This document shows positions 24,997 through 35,518 of a stretch of DNA of 64,000 nucleotides, in pieces. The position numbers were made by a program, and so were the translations under genes. Every line of letters begins with the position of its first letter. Positions within the stretch are counted from its first letter, which is position 1. The notes beneath the pieces are model-generated. The model had not been told where the DNA came from. It made no database searches and saw nothing but the letters and a program-made list of their open reading frames with translations. Source of the stretch: Stramonita haemastoma (lineage: Eukaryota; Mollusca; Gastropoda; Neogastropoda; Muricidae); NCBI GenBank assembly GCA_030674155.1, contig CM060317.1:89175166-89239165 (forward strand). Direction: 5' to 3'.

Positions 24997-25510
24997 ACAA
25001 AGTTGAAGTTGCTTAGAGCTCTCGTCATTTCCACACTGATGTACAGGTGTAAAGAAAACCTGGACCTTGACTGCAGAACAGGAAGAAAGATTCCAAAGCC
25101 TTCGAACTAGAATCAGTCAGACGGCTCCTATACATTTCCTGGACGGACCTCAGAACCAAGGAGTCAGTGTGGCAAGAGGTGATCCTGAAAGCTGGGCCAC
25201 AGGAACCAACCCCTTCAGACACATGGCGTTGTACGAGGAGGAAGCTGGTTGGTTGGTGACGTCAACACGGCACACTCTGGCCAAGACTGTCCTATATCGG
25301 ACACACAGGGGCAGACAGATGAAGAACTGGAGGGAGGAGACACAGGGGCAGACAGAGAAGAACTGGAGGGAGGCAGGACACAGGGGCAGACAGATGGAAG
25401 AACTGGAGGGAGGAGGACACAGGGGCAGACAGATGAAGAACTGGATGATGCAGAACATCAAAGACTGGACAGACCGGCCTTCACATGGCGTTGATGCTGC
25501 GAAAAGTTGA
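24997..25510 (+). pseudogene. LINE ORF2 C-terminal remnant
   Basis: Three reading frames together recall a common invertebrate LINE C-terminus. From 24997 the frame gives TKLKLLRALVISTLMYRC. Another frame gives MTAEQEERFQSL (25067). A third gives ESVRRLLYISWTDLRTKESV and GPQEP, then RHTLAKTVLYRTHRGRQMKN and IKDWTDRP near the end. At least three frameshifts break it. The hinge before IKDWTDRP is expanded by a minisatellite. No catalytic domain remains. I recognise the terminal signature but do not assign a clade. Confidence 0.8.
25300..25445 (+). repeat. ~35-38-bp minisatellite inside LINE remnant
   Basis: Four units of ACACAGGGGCAGACAGATGA / AGAACTGGAGGGAGGAGG with indels. In the coding frame this multiplies the GRQMKNW-like segment, which is normally single. 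Confidence 0.85.
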
Positions 25511-26340
25511 AGTCAGACCAGCCTGAAGTGAATTACCGACCATCGTGACCCGCCTGTTCGTTCCCCTGACCTTCCTGGTTAAGGGACTGCTGATAATGAT
25601 ACAATTCACTTTCCTAGCATTTCTGCTACAGTGTGGGATGATTCCGGGTTGAGACATTTATTATTGATTCCTGTCAAATTGGTTGATGAGAAACGCATTG
25701 AATTCTTCTAAGTTAAAGGGTATGTTTTAGGAGTATGCAGTGTGACAAGCCTGCTGAACAGTATGACAATAAGTGACAGTTATAGTGAAGTGTTTCAATG
25801 GTTTAAGAGACCTACCAAAACTAAAATGTAATGATTATTCAAAGCATCATAATCTTTTTTCAGTGAGTTAAAATACCTGTTGTTTTGTTGTGCTTTTTTT
25901 CTAAGTTAACGAACCTTCCTTGGCAAACCAAAGCAAGCACTGCTACATTACAAAATAAAAAACAGTCCCCATCCCACCTCGGACTGCCTCAACACAAGCC
26001 CCCATGAGCTAATGCCAGACACCACGTGACAAGCACAAGGCCCCATCATGCTTCCTGTGGCCATTCCATTTAACCTGGGCATGGGAAATGACCAGGTAAT
26101 AGGTACATCCAGTCAGGCAGCCATGGGGTATGTGGTGATCGTGTCTCTTTAACCAGGGCTGGGGATGGACAGCACTAACTGGCCATGAACGGCAGGTGTC
26201 CACATGTAATGCATCATGAACCAACACGTCTGGGTTCCCTTGGTGCTGGTTAATGACATGGAACTAAATCAGCTTGTGGTGGGTTACAAATATTGGATCA
26301 TTTATATGATCAAATAAAAGATGCACGCGTATGCGTTTTC
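25511..26340 (+). other. unassigned; weak X/Y/Z-like block at 26.08 kb
   Basis: Around 26085-26230, CAGGTAATAGGTACATCCAG then TCAGGCAGCC resembles the opening of the Y/Z core (GTAATGAACACATCCAGT at 38.29 kb, CAATCAGGCAGCC at 40.97 kb). The rest is unassigned. Confidence 0.35.
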
Positions 26341-26354
26341 TTACGCGCGTCCAT

Positions 26355-26431
26355 GATGATTGATGAAAATAAGGATGATTTAATGATGCTACTATGGAAG
26401 TGCATCCGCTTTGAGACTACTTGACAGGGTT
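26355..26431 (-). mobile_element. SINE E 3' end fragment
   Basis: GATGATTTAATGATGCTACT, ATGGAAGTGCAT and GAGACTACTTGACAGGG match the corresponding end of the SINE E copy at 49.80-50.11 kb. An AT repeat follows (26432-26490). Confidence 0.65.
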
Positions 26432-26492
26432 ATATATATATATTTATATATATATATATTATATATATATTATTTTTTTTTTTTAATATATA

Positions 26493-26870
26493 TCCAAAGT
26501 CATTCGGATGAGACTCGAAACCGAGGCCCCGTGTGCGAATGCACGCAGAACATCTGGCGCACACGTTAAAATCCCGTTCCACCTTTCGGAAGAGTAGGCC
26601 ATCGTGTGCCGGTAGGAGCGGATGACAAAATTATAACAAACCAGCATGCACACAGGTGTCGTGTTTAGACACCATCCCTGAGGAAAAATCGGGGAGTTGG
26701 AGTCCCAGAGCGGCTCGGGGCTGTAGGTATATGGCAACGGTACTGGAACCATTCGTATCGGTCAATGCCCTTCCAATGGATCATTCCAGTGCCGTGGAGA
26801 AGGGGGGTCTGCTGCATGGGTAACAGCTTGCCCTCCATACATACTTGCCCAGGCTTTGCGCTCTAAAGTG
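26493..26870 (+). mobile_element. SINE B body with a different 3' tail
   Basis: The element starts at TCATTCGGATGAGACTCGAA without a tRNA head. It has the SINE B core (CCGAGGCCCCGTGTGCGAAT, GTAGGCCATCGTGTGCCGGT), then TAGACACCATCCCTGAGG, and continues into a tail not seen elsewhere here (GGTAACAGCTTGCCCTCC, CTTGCCCAGGCTTTGCGC). A second headless copy at 53.34 kb begins at the same point but has a SINE C tail. Confidence 0.75.
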
Positions 26871-26954
26871 TACAGCAGCAACAAGACAACAACAGTTGAT
26901 CATCGTTGTTCGTCGTTGATCTTTGCGCCTGGTGGCAGCATGATCTGTGGCTCT

Positions 26955-27060
26955 GTAGGTCAAATGCAAGCGCTTTGATTTGTCTTTACAAGAGAAAGCG
27001 CTATACAAATTCCATGTATTATTATTATATATTATTATTATTATTATTATTATATATCCA
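26955..27060 (-). repeat. AAT microsatellite with AGCGCT hairpin, minus
   Basis: On the minus strand an AAT array is followed by ACATGGAATTTGTATAGCGC, TTTCTCTTGTAAAGACAAAT and CAAAGCGCTTGCATTTGACC. AGCGCTTT and AAAGCGCT form an inverted repeat around a ~20-bp loop. The same unit lies in the opposite orientation at 29.23-29.46 kb. Confidence 0.85.
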
Positions 27061-27465
27061 AAGCACGGTCCTAATAAACAAAAAAAAGTCTCAAAGCTGA
27101 TAGACTTCCATGGTATGTTTGCTGTATCATCATCATCATCATCCTCATCACTATCATGCAAGAAAATTGTGCCTGATCTGGTGGTCTCTATGGCTCTGTT
27201 TTATTTGTTTTCTTTTTGTTCCTGTGCTCGTTTCTTCCTGTGATGAGTTTGATTCAAATTCTATGGGCCTGGAGATGTCTAGGAGATCGATCATCTTTTA
27301 GCAGTTTTGTGATGGCCGCCGATCCCATCCATTCCCAACCAATCGTGTTGGTTATAGCCCATAGAGGTCATCATTATCGTGGCTGTCACCTGGTGAAACT
27401 TTACATCACAGATTAACATTGTGCAACAGTTTACAGAGGGTATAAAATAAAATTTACTGTCCCAT
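27061..27465. other. no recognisable feature
   Basis: A short CAT repeat (27126-27145), otherwise unassigned. Confidence 0.5.
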
Positions 27466-27910
27466 GGGGACGGGATAGCTCAGTGGTCAGAGCACGCGCT
27501 TTCCGCAAGCTAAGGTTAAGCAGCATCGAGCGTGGTTACCAAGTGGATGGGTGACCGTTTGCATGCCTTGGCTTCAGTACAGTCCTCCCACTTCACCCAG
27601 TTGTAAATGAGTACCTGCCCTCTTTAGGGTCAGGGAAGGTAAATCAGCGATGGAGAGGAGATGGATGCCTCCCTCAATATGCTGGCCCCTTAAGAAGCTG
27701 AGGTCTCTGACGCCTCTCTCCCCTACGACCACACAGCTTATGGAACGCCTAGGTCAGATCAGGCTTTACAGGATGCTTTCATGGCTTCAATAGGCAGTGT
27801 TTGCATGTGTTCAGTCAGATCAGGCTTCACAACGCTATCATGCTGACCCAGCAATAGTGCAGGGCCCGTCAAGCCGGTGACTCCACGACGGCCCAACATT
27901 AATAAATAAT
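27466..27910 (+). mobile_element. SINE A, best-preserved copy with long tail
   Basis: The head GGATAGCTCAGTGGTCAGAG is tRNA-like. Positions 27504-27567 read like the second half of 5S rRNA. The body (TTTAGGGTCAGGGAAGGTAA, CTCAATATGCTGGCCCCTTA, AGCTGAGGTCTCTGACGCCT) is shared with all SINE A copies. Unlike the others it continues about 180 bp beyond CCTACGACCAC into CAGTCAGATCAGGCTTCACA and GACTCCACGACGGCCCAACA before an AATAAATAAT end. It may be a longer subfamily or a fusion. Confidence 0.85.
27476..27567 (+). promoter_or_regulatory. putative composite pol III promoter of SINE A
   Basis: TAGCTCAGTGGTCAGAGC fits a tRNA A box (TRGYNNARNGG-like). Instead of a tRNA B box, the next segment resembles the 5S internal control region: AAGCTAAG...AAGCAGCATC (5S box A AAGCTAAGCAGGGTC with a small insertion), GTGGTTA, then TGGATGGGTGACCG (5S box C TGGATGGGAGACCG). 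The 5S comparison is from memory of the conserved sequence; promoter activity is inference. Confidence 0.6.
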
Positions 27911-27912
27911 CT

Positions 27913-28622
<710 letters not shown>

Positions 28623-29225
28623 AGTGTGCACGCTGCATTGTTGACGTTACATCAGATGTAATGGTTTTTGCAGTGTGCATTATAGCACATTCAACCTTTT
28701 CTAAAGACTTTTCAGGGTGGGGAACATTAGTTTTAATGTCCATGAGGGAAAGGTTTAAAAACTTTATTTTGAAGCGTGATGTTTACAATATGCTTTTAGA
28801 ATTGGTTTATATCAAGCTCTAATTTTTTTTTAAACTCCAGCAACTGCAAAGTGTTATCGTTGTCTGTATTTGCTTTATACAAGCTTGTGGAATACGATTT
28901 TGTTTTTCAATCCATACAGGTCAAAAATACTCACGCATCTTGGACATACCAATAAAACCATTCCAGTCACAGGACTGTGCTAGTTAGAATATGTTGAAGT
29001 CTAGAGGAAAGAGCACTACAGAAATTGTCTGCTACTTACCTCTGGCAGTAATTTTGTTATCCGTGCTTGCAGTACATTTGACACGAACTGGAAACTTCCT
29101 TCTCAGACATGTTCTGTCATTCCCTTTCCCTTGCCCGGCCCCTGCAAATCAAAGTACACTATCTGGTATGTAAGTATCCTTTAGAAGGTTTAGGAATTGA
29201 AGACAAGAGTTCTGGAGCACAAATG
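28623..29225. other. no recognisable feature
   Basis: Unassigned sequence with no recurring block. Confidence 0.5.
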
Positions 29226-29227
29226 CC

Positions 29228-29228
29228 G

Positions 29229-29283
<55 letters not shown>

Positions 29284-29288
29284 TGATG

Positions 29289-29386
<98 letters not shown>

Positions 29387-29462
29387 AATAATAATACATG
29401 GAATTTGTATAGCGCTATATCTTGTAAAAACAAATCAAAGCGCTTGCATTCAACCAAGACAA
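29228..29462 (+). repeat. (AAT)n microsatellite with AGCGCT hairpin
   Basis: About 165 bp of AAT with GAT interruptions, then ACATGGAATTTGTATAGCGC, TATATCTTGTAAAAACAAAT and CAAAGCGCTTGCATT. This is the plus-strand partner of 26955-27060. Confidence 0.9.
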
Positions 29463-29827
29463 CACACAATCAACAGCAATTTACAATTTTAACAAATTCG
29501 AATGTACACACACACGCACACACGCACGCACGCAGCACACGCGCGCGCACACACACACCTACAAACATTATGCACTTTGGCAGGTGGATGTTGAAGGCGG
29601 GACAGGTAAGAGATGGAAAAGGAAGGACAAAACTTAGGTTTGGAATAAGTGTGTCTTGAGGTTGGATTTGAAAGTGTCATAAGTAGGCTTATGCCGATAC
29701 TATAGCGCAGCAGAAACTCTGCATGGAAAGTTGTTGTCTTTAGACCGTGCTGCAAACCAAACAACCCTGGGGTCAGAACAAGGGGTCCTCAGTGGGAATG
29801 TCAGGTCTGTCGCTATGAATGGCATTC

Positions 29828-29913
<86 letters not shown>

Positions 29914-29940
29914 TTGCATTGCATTGCATTCCATTGCATA
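29463..29940. repeat. CA repeats and (GCATT)n around unassigned block
   Basis: CA/CGCA repeats at 29500-29560, unassigned sequence to 29828, a (CA)n at 29831-29910, then five GCATT units. Confidence 0.85.
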
Positions 29941-30694
29941 CATGCACACTTTCTAAATGACAGACAAACAGAGACCGACAAGAACATCAGAAAACTCCAT
30001 TAACAGGATCATAAGCACCAGCATGCCCCAAAATACAGCTTTTGAGGTCTTTCATAGTGTTTAGAATTTCTCTCTCTTCCACACAAGCATGCATGCCATA
30101 AACGAATGGCAAGAGCCATGAAAACACAGTAAACAGGCCATCTAAACCTCTGTACCCTCACTTGCTGCTAAACCGAAAGACGCAGTCTTTTCTGCCTCCT
30201 TCTTCTGTTTCAGTTTACAAGCTTGTCTTTGATGTGGTGTCTTCCATAATATTGACTGTCACGGCTCGTTTCTCTGTGATGAGGATTTCAAACTGAGAAA
30301 ACATTCCTACACATACACAGAGGTGCGCACAAACGCACACACACACGCGCCCACACTCACGCGCGCGCACACACAAACACATGCATATATATATTTTGTA
30401 ATTATAAAACACATAGACACTCACTCACACACACACATGTATATTTGATCTTTCGCATATGTTTTTAAACGAAGGGAATTAAAGCACTGGCATATCTGCA
30501 CATAAAGTTAACCTGGGAGAGCGTAAAAATGCCGACCTTTATTTGACCAGACGTAAGGGAGATACAAAGTATGGCTTTATTGACCACAGGATTGAAGTCA
30601 GATGGCCTTCACCACTCGGCTATAGAGTATAATTATCTACACGTAGATTAAACTGGACATGAGGCCATTTTCCTTTTTTGTTTTTTGTTCCCTT
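29941..30694. other. unassigned with CA patches
   Basis: Imperfect CA/CGCG repeats at 30310-30440. No gene recognised. Confidence 0.5.
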
Positions 30695-31211
30695 CTTTCG
30701 TTCCATCTTTTAATTACTGACGTGAGAGCAGTTGCATCCCTTACCAGGAAGTTGTAGCATATTACTTTAAGTAATGCTTCCTGTCATTTTGGGATCATTT
30801 TCAATGAGCAGCAGCAGCAAAACCTCCTTGTATCCAGCGTGGTAATTGCTGAAAGGTGCTAAGTCAGACTCATTATGTAATAAACATACCCCCATTGTGC
30901 AGATATGGGCAGCCTACTGAATCATAAATGATTACTGGTGATTAGATTTGTATGGACTAGTGTTGGAAAGCGTCCAAAGCAATAAACCGTGGAATAAATC
31001 AGAACTGTGCCAGGGACAGATCAATTCTTCGCTGCTAAGAAGCATTTTGTGTGGATTTATTTGTAGATTCCCTCAGGAGATAACTGATTGCTGATTCCTG
31101 CCATGAACATCCAATCGATTATTTGATAGTTTGTGCTGTTTTCACAGAAGGAACAAATTGCCATGAGATGGATGAATGGAGATAAGCGCGCGCGTGTGTA
31201 TGTGTGTGTGT
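30695..31211 (+). repeat. Y block, copy 2
   Basis: CAGTTGCATCCCTTACCAGG, GGTGCTAAGTCAGACTCATT, AATAAACATACCCCCATTGT, ACTGGTGATTAGA and AGGGACAGATC match Y3 closely and Y1 more loosely. Near its end (GAAGGAACAAATTGCCATGA) a CGCG/TGTG microsatellite starts at 31187. SINE B interrupts it. Confidence 0.85.
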
Positions 31212-31262
<51 letters not shown>

Positions 31263-31590
31263 TTCTTTTATATCGAGGATAATGGGATAAGCACTCATGT
31301 GCTTTTTTACATCCAGTCCCCGTGTGTATGCAGTATTGTAAATGTCATCTGTTCCCACCGGCACACGATGGCCTACTCTTACGAAAAGCGGAACAGGATT
31401 TAACGTGTGCGCAAGATGTTCTGCGTGCGTTCGCACACGGGTCCTCGGTTTATAGTCTCATCCGAAGGACTTTTGGGGAGAGTGGAGTCAGCACTGATGT
31501 TAACTCCAGGAGAAAAATCTCCTCGACCGGATTCGAACCCGGGTCGTCAAATTGCCAGCGCAATGTTCTGACCACTAGGCTATCCGTCCC
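31212..31590 (-). mobile_element. SINE B, full length, inside Y2 microsatellite
   Basis: On the minus strand: a GGATAGCCTAGTGGTCAGAA head, a perfect B box GGTTCGAATCC, AGTTAACATCAGTGCTGACT, GGACCCGTGTGCGAACGCAC, the tail AAAAAAGCACATGAGTGCTT and a (TAAA)n end (31212-31263). TGTGTATGT-type sequence flanks both sides, consistent with a target duplication in a TG repeat. Confidence 0.9.
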
Positions 31591-32100
31591 TGTGTATGTT
31601 TGTGTGTGTGTGTTTGTGTGTGTGTGTGTGCATGCGTGTGTGGTGCATGTGTGTGAACGCGTGCATGCATGTATGCATTTAATAAAGAAATTAAAAGCTT
31701 AATATAATGTTTATTTAAATCATTACAGCCTACTGTCTTAGGCTTGGTAAAGGTTGTTTCTTCCTTTTCAAACACAGTTACTGCAGTTCTGTATTGTTTA
31801 CGAAGATGATAGGCGAAGACTCCATCTATAAAAACAGGCAGTGGTCTCTGTTTAGGGCTGCTACAAGGGAAGTCTTTAAGAACTAACATACATACGAGGT
31901 TTCTTTTCTTAAATCGATGAGCTCAGTCTTCACAAAACACCAACTATTGACTCGTCTGGTATTACAGAGGTTTTGTGGGGGAGGGGTGGGGAATCCTGGC
32001 GGCATAGCATAGATTATTTTTTGTCTCCTACTAGTCTTGAGTCTTGGAAATATAAATAGTAAACCTGAGTGAGATTTCTACCTCTACTTCTAACCTTCCT
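31591..32100. other. TG remnant then unassigned
   Basis: TG repeat at 31591-31660 (right half of the interrupted Y2 microsatellite), then unassigned sequence. Confidence 0.55.
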
Positions 32101-32440
32101 GTTTCACTATTTTAAAATGTCTGAACACAGCACTGCCCAGTCTCTTCATATTCTCATCTACCACATGAAGTAATGGCATTCCATCAATAGATCATCCTTC
32201 AAAAATCATTCGCAGAAAGGCCACCTCACTTCACTCATTCATGTCAGTATTATTTTCAGATTGCCATGTCTTAAGCGGTCTGGGCAGAAGCCTACTGGCT
32301 CATCACAGGGCCATCAATGGAGTCATGACGAAGAGCCGTTTGATTGGACAGGCCCAGGGCGTTCACATCTTAACAGCACTGAAACATTGAATAGGATGTT
32401 CACCACATGTTCTCTTGGCTAAGCTGTGTTATATTCAACG
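32101..32440 (+). repeat. X block, copy 2
   Basis: Partner of 22200-22570 with the same landmark order. The central GGCCATCAATGGAGTCATGA and TTTGATTGGACAGGC correspond to GAGCTATCAATCCGGTCATA and TTTGATCGGACAGGC in X1. Confidence 0.75.
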
Positions 32441-33050
32441 GAAAACACATTGAGAAAGACCCCTAAAACCTATCCATCTTTCTATTGGCGTGTTACAAAA
32501 TAATCTACACTATTGAGAAACTGAATTGGATTAATTAATTAATGCAATCTAATTTCAATGGATTGCTCAACCAGTCTGTCAGTGACATTTTATTAAAGAG
32601 CGTGTTTTCTAAAGTTGTAGAAAATCACAATGATTTTTTTTCTTAAGATAGGCATTCAAAACAAGAATAAAAATGTGGAGAATGCAAAGACAGTTTGTAT
32701 ATCTTGAATTGAATTTATGGACGTCGGACAGCGTATGAAATAGTACACAATGGTGTGAAAGGCAACGCTAGTGACGCAGCATGGCGCTGTAAAGGGAATC
32801 ATGGTACTCACTGGGCTGGGCAAATTAGAATCTGTCTGCATCTACAAGTATGCACAGCGCTAGCGTGAATAAAATAATCAGTGTATTTCTGGCAGTCACT
32901 TGGTTATTCCTACTGTGATACATTGGCTGGTACTGGAGATCTCAGTCTCAGACATGGTCCTTTGTTACGTTACTGTTTCTGTGCACGTGGAGATCAAGTC
33001 GTTCTGCTTGGAATTTCACTTCCTTCAGCATGTTAGGAAAGCTGGCTAAG
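32441..33050. other. no recognisable feature
   Basis: Unassigned AT-rich sequence. Confidence 0.5.
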
Positions 33051-33203
33051 GAGAGAGATCTGATGCAATAGTACTGATACAGTAGACCAGGAGAGAGATC
33101 TGATGCAATAGTGCTGATACAGTAGAACAGGACAGAGATCTGATGCAATAGTGCTGATACAGTAACAGGGATCTGATGCAATAGTGCTGATACAGTACAG
33201 AAC
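33051..33203 (+). repeat. 40-bp tandem repeat, ~3.8 copies
   Basis: Units at 33051, 33091 and 33131 and a shortened one at about 33168, each with GATCTGATGCAATAGT and GCTGATACAGTA. Nearly identical, so young. Confidence 0.95.
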
Positions 33204-33412
33204 GTTTCTGGCAGTAGACAGGTTCAAGGCTGTTACAGGAAAATGAAAGGTCTGATGATATAACGTCCTGGTGTGCAACCACTGGTTCCCAGATATTTTT
33301 GAGCTGTTGAACATGTTTAACACGTAAAATATTTGACCAAATGCAAACAAAAAAAAAGTTGCCACTATTTTTTCTGGCTTTTTGCTAATAGTCTTTGTCT
33401 TCATGTCAGTGT

Positions 33413-33526
33413 CTTCATGTCTGTCTGTCTGTCTGTCTGTCTTTCTGTCTGTCTGTCTCTGTCTCTGTCTGTCTGTCTGTCGTACTCTCCTTCTTCTCTG
33501 CTCTCTCTCTCTCTCTCTCTCTCTCC

Positions 33527-33606
<80 letters not shown>
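33413..33606 (+). repeat. (TCTG)n then (CT)n microsatellite
   Basis: TCTG units (33417-33482) followed by CT with CCT interruptions (33500-33606). Confidence 0.95.
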
Positions 33607-33609
<3 letters not shown>

Positions 33610-33786
33610 ACACACACACACGTGCGCGCGCGGGCGTGCACACACGGACGCGTTATATTGACCCACGCACACATACACACACATACACACACACTCCCCC
33701 AGTGCATTCTGGGCACACTTTCAAAAGAAAGAGAGAGGCAGGCAGATATAAAACGAGAAAGAGAGACAGAGATCAGAGAAAGAGAC

Positions 33787-33819
<33 letters not shown>

Positions 33820-33820
33820 T
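33607..33820 (+). repeat. CA/CG then GACA microsatellites
   Basis: CA and CGCG patches (33607-33700), then GAGA/GACA repeats (33725-33820). Confidence 0.85.
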
Positions 33821-34365
33821 ACGCATTTTTCTATTCATAAACACCAGCAACATGCCTGAAAACACAGCTGATGAGGTGTGTCAATATTCTAAAGTAAGCT
33901 TCACCTCGTTTATGTAGCACAGTGTGATGGCAGAGTCGTCAGGGAACAGTAAACAGTTCATCAATATCTCTTTATGACTTTGCGCTAAATGGAAAACGGG
34001 ATCTTTTCTTTCTCATCTTACTGATCACTTTACAAGTTTCCTGTAGAACGGTGTCTGATGTAACATTTTAAGCCTTAAGGGAAGAAGTCGTGAAAATTTT
34101 GTTGCCATTTAATGCTTGTGTTTTAGGTATGAAGTCGCACGGTGCTGAAGATGAATATGATCAAGCGTGGTTTTCCGCTTGATGTTCTTTGCCTTAATGG
34201 AAACAAAAACAGAACAACAAACAAAACAAAAAACCTTTATTGGATATTTCACCAGTATAACAATACAAGAAAAATGTTCAGTGAAGAGTAAAGTCAAGTA
34301 ATATAATACATTTTTAATACTACAGAAAATCTTGGCATAATACGCTGAGAAGTACAGAAAATGCA
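33821..34365. other. no recognisable feature
   Basis: Unassigned AT-rich sequence upstream of a LINE remnant. Confidence 0.5.
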
Positions 34366-34690
34366 CGCACGATTCTGCGATTCAAAGACGTGTGCAAAAG
34401 GAAGCTATCAAGCCCTGAACATCGACCAGAACAACTGGGAAGCAACAGCCCTCGAACGGTCAGCCTGGAGACAGACTGTGCAGATAGGTCTCTCCAAGTT
34501 TGAAGACATTTGCTCAGCATCACGAGGCAAAGAGAACGAGAAGAAAGGCTGCAGACCAGGCAGACAGAAAAGCGTCAGACTTCATCTGTTGCCCTCTGCC
34601 ATGGAACTGTCATTCCCGTGTCGCACTGGCCAGCCACAACCCACGCTGTACCAGAATTAACTCCTAGAGTGCAACTCCATAGTCTTCCGA
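34366..34690 (+). pseudogene. LINE ORF2 C-terminal remnant (zinc-knuckle-like end)
   Basis: From 34366 one frame reads TILRFKDVCKRKL, then after a frameshift ALNIDQNNWEATALERSAWR with FEDICSASRGKENEKK. This resembles the 'RFKDVCKRDLK...W...A.DR..WR' segment at the end of many LINE polyproteins. Farther on, a third frame reads NCHSRVALASHNPRCTRI (34609-34664), recalling the terminal C2H2-like finger of such proteins, with the first Cys pair degraded. At least two frameshifts. Non-functional. Confidence 0.75.
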
Positions 34691-34969
34691 GACTGAAGGC
34701 CGCCTACAGAAAATGCCGTTTTGATTTCTCCACTCCCTGAAAGCTTTCAGGCAATTTTAAAATGAAAAAGATAAACGCCTATTAGCTTGGTTTATTCTTT
34801 TAAAACACCAGATATACTACTTTAAAACATTGATTAGTATCAGTTCTTTAGCTTAGATTGTTGCATCAACACTTTTGTCCTTGGTGCTTAGTACAGATCT
34901 ATAAATTTGGTTTTAATGTATTTACTGTGGCCAAAACACTGTGTTGTTTCGTTCTTTTATCTTCTTCAT
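34691..34969. other. no recognisable feature
   Basis: AT-rich unassigned sequence. Confidence 0.5.
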
Positions 34970-35433
34970 CTTCTCCTGTTTTAACTCTTGCGTGCAAACA
35001 GTTGCGTCCTCTAACAGGAAGCTAAGACATGCTGCTTGAGGAGACACTTAATATCATTTTGAGATCATTTACAATGAACAACAAAAGCAAAAAATCTCTG
35101 TATCCAGCCTTGTAATTGCTGAAAAGGTGCTAAGTCAGACTCGTTATGTAATAAACATACCCCCATTGTGCAGACACGGGCAGCGGGCTGAATCATAATT
35201 ACCGGTGATTAGTTTTTTATGGGCAAGAATTGGCAGGCGTCCAAAGCAGCGAGCCCCTGACTGAATGAGAAGTCTGGCAGGGACAGATCCATTGTTGTGC
35301 AGTTAGGATGTGTTCTGTTTTGATGTAGTGGAATATTCCCTCCTGAGATAACTGCTAGGTTTTCGTGCTGTAAACATTAAATCGATTTTTCCATATCCAT
35401 TTGTCTTTATGGGAGGAACAAACTGCTTAATTG

Positions 35434-35510
<77 letters not shown>

Positions 35511-35518
35511 GTGTGTGT
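34970..35518 (+). repeat. Y block, copy 3, with (TG)n
   Basis: CAGTTGCGTCCTCTAACAGG, GGTGCTAAGTCAGACTCGTT, AATAAACATACCCCCATTGT, TACCGGTGATTAG and AGGGACAGATCC align with Y2 over about 450 bp. GGAGGAACAAACTGC leads into a ~75-bp TG repeat (35434-35509). Confidence 0.85.

Noticed and set aside
27504..27567. 5S rRNA gene
   Set aside because: Only the second half of 5S is resembled and it is embedded in a repeated SINE with a tRNA-like head.
34366..34740. Host zinc-finger protein fragment
   Set aside because: The NCHSRVALASH segment follows RFKDVCKR and NNWEA...AWR words typical of LINE polyprotein ends, so a retrotransposon origin is simpler.
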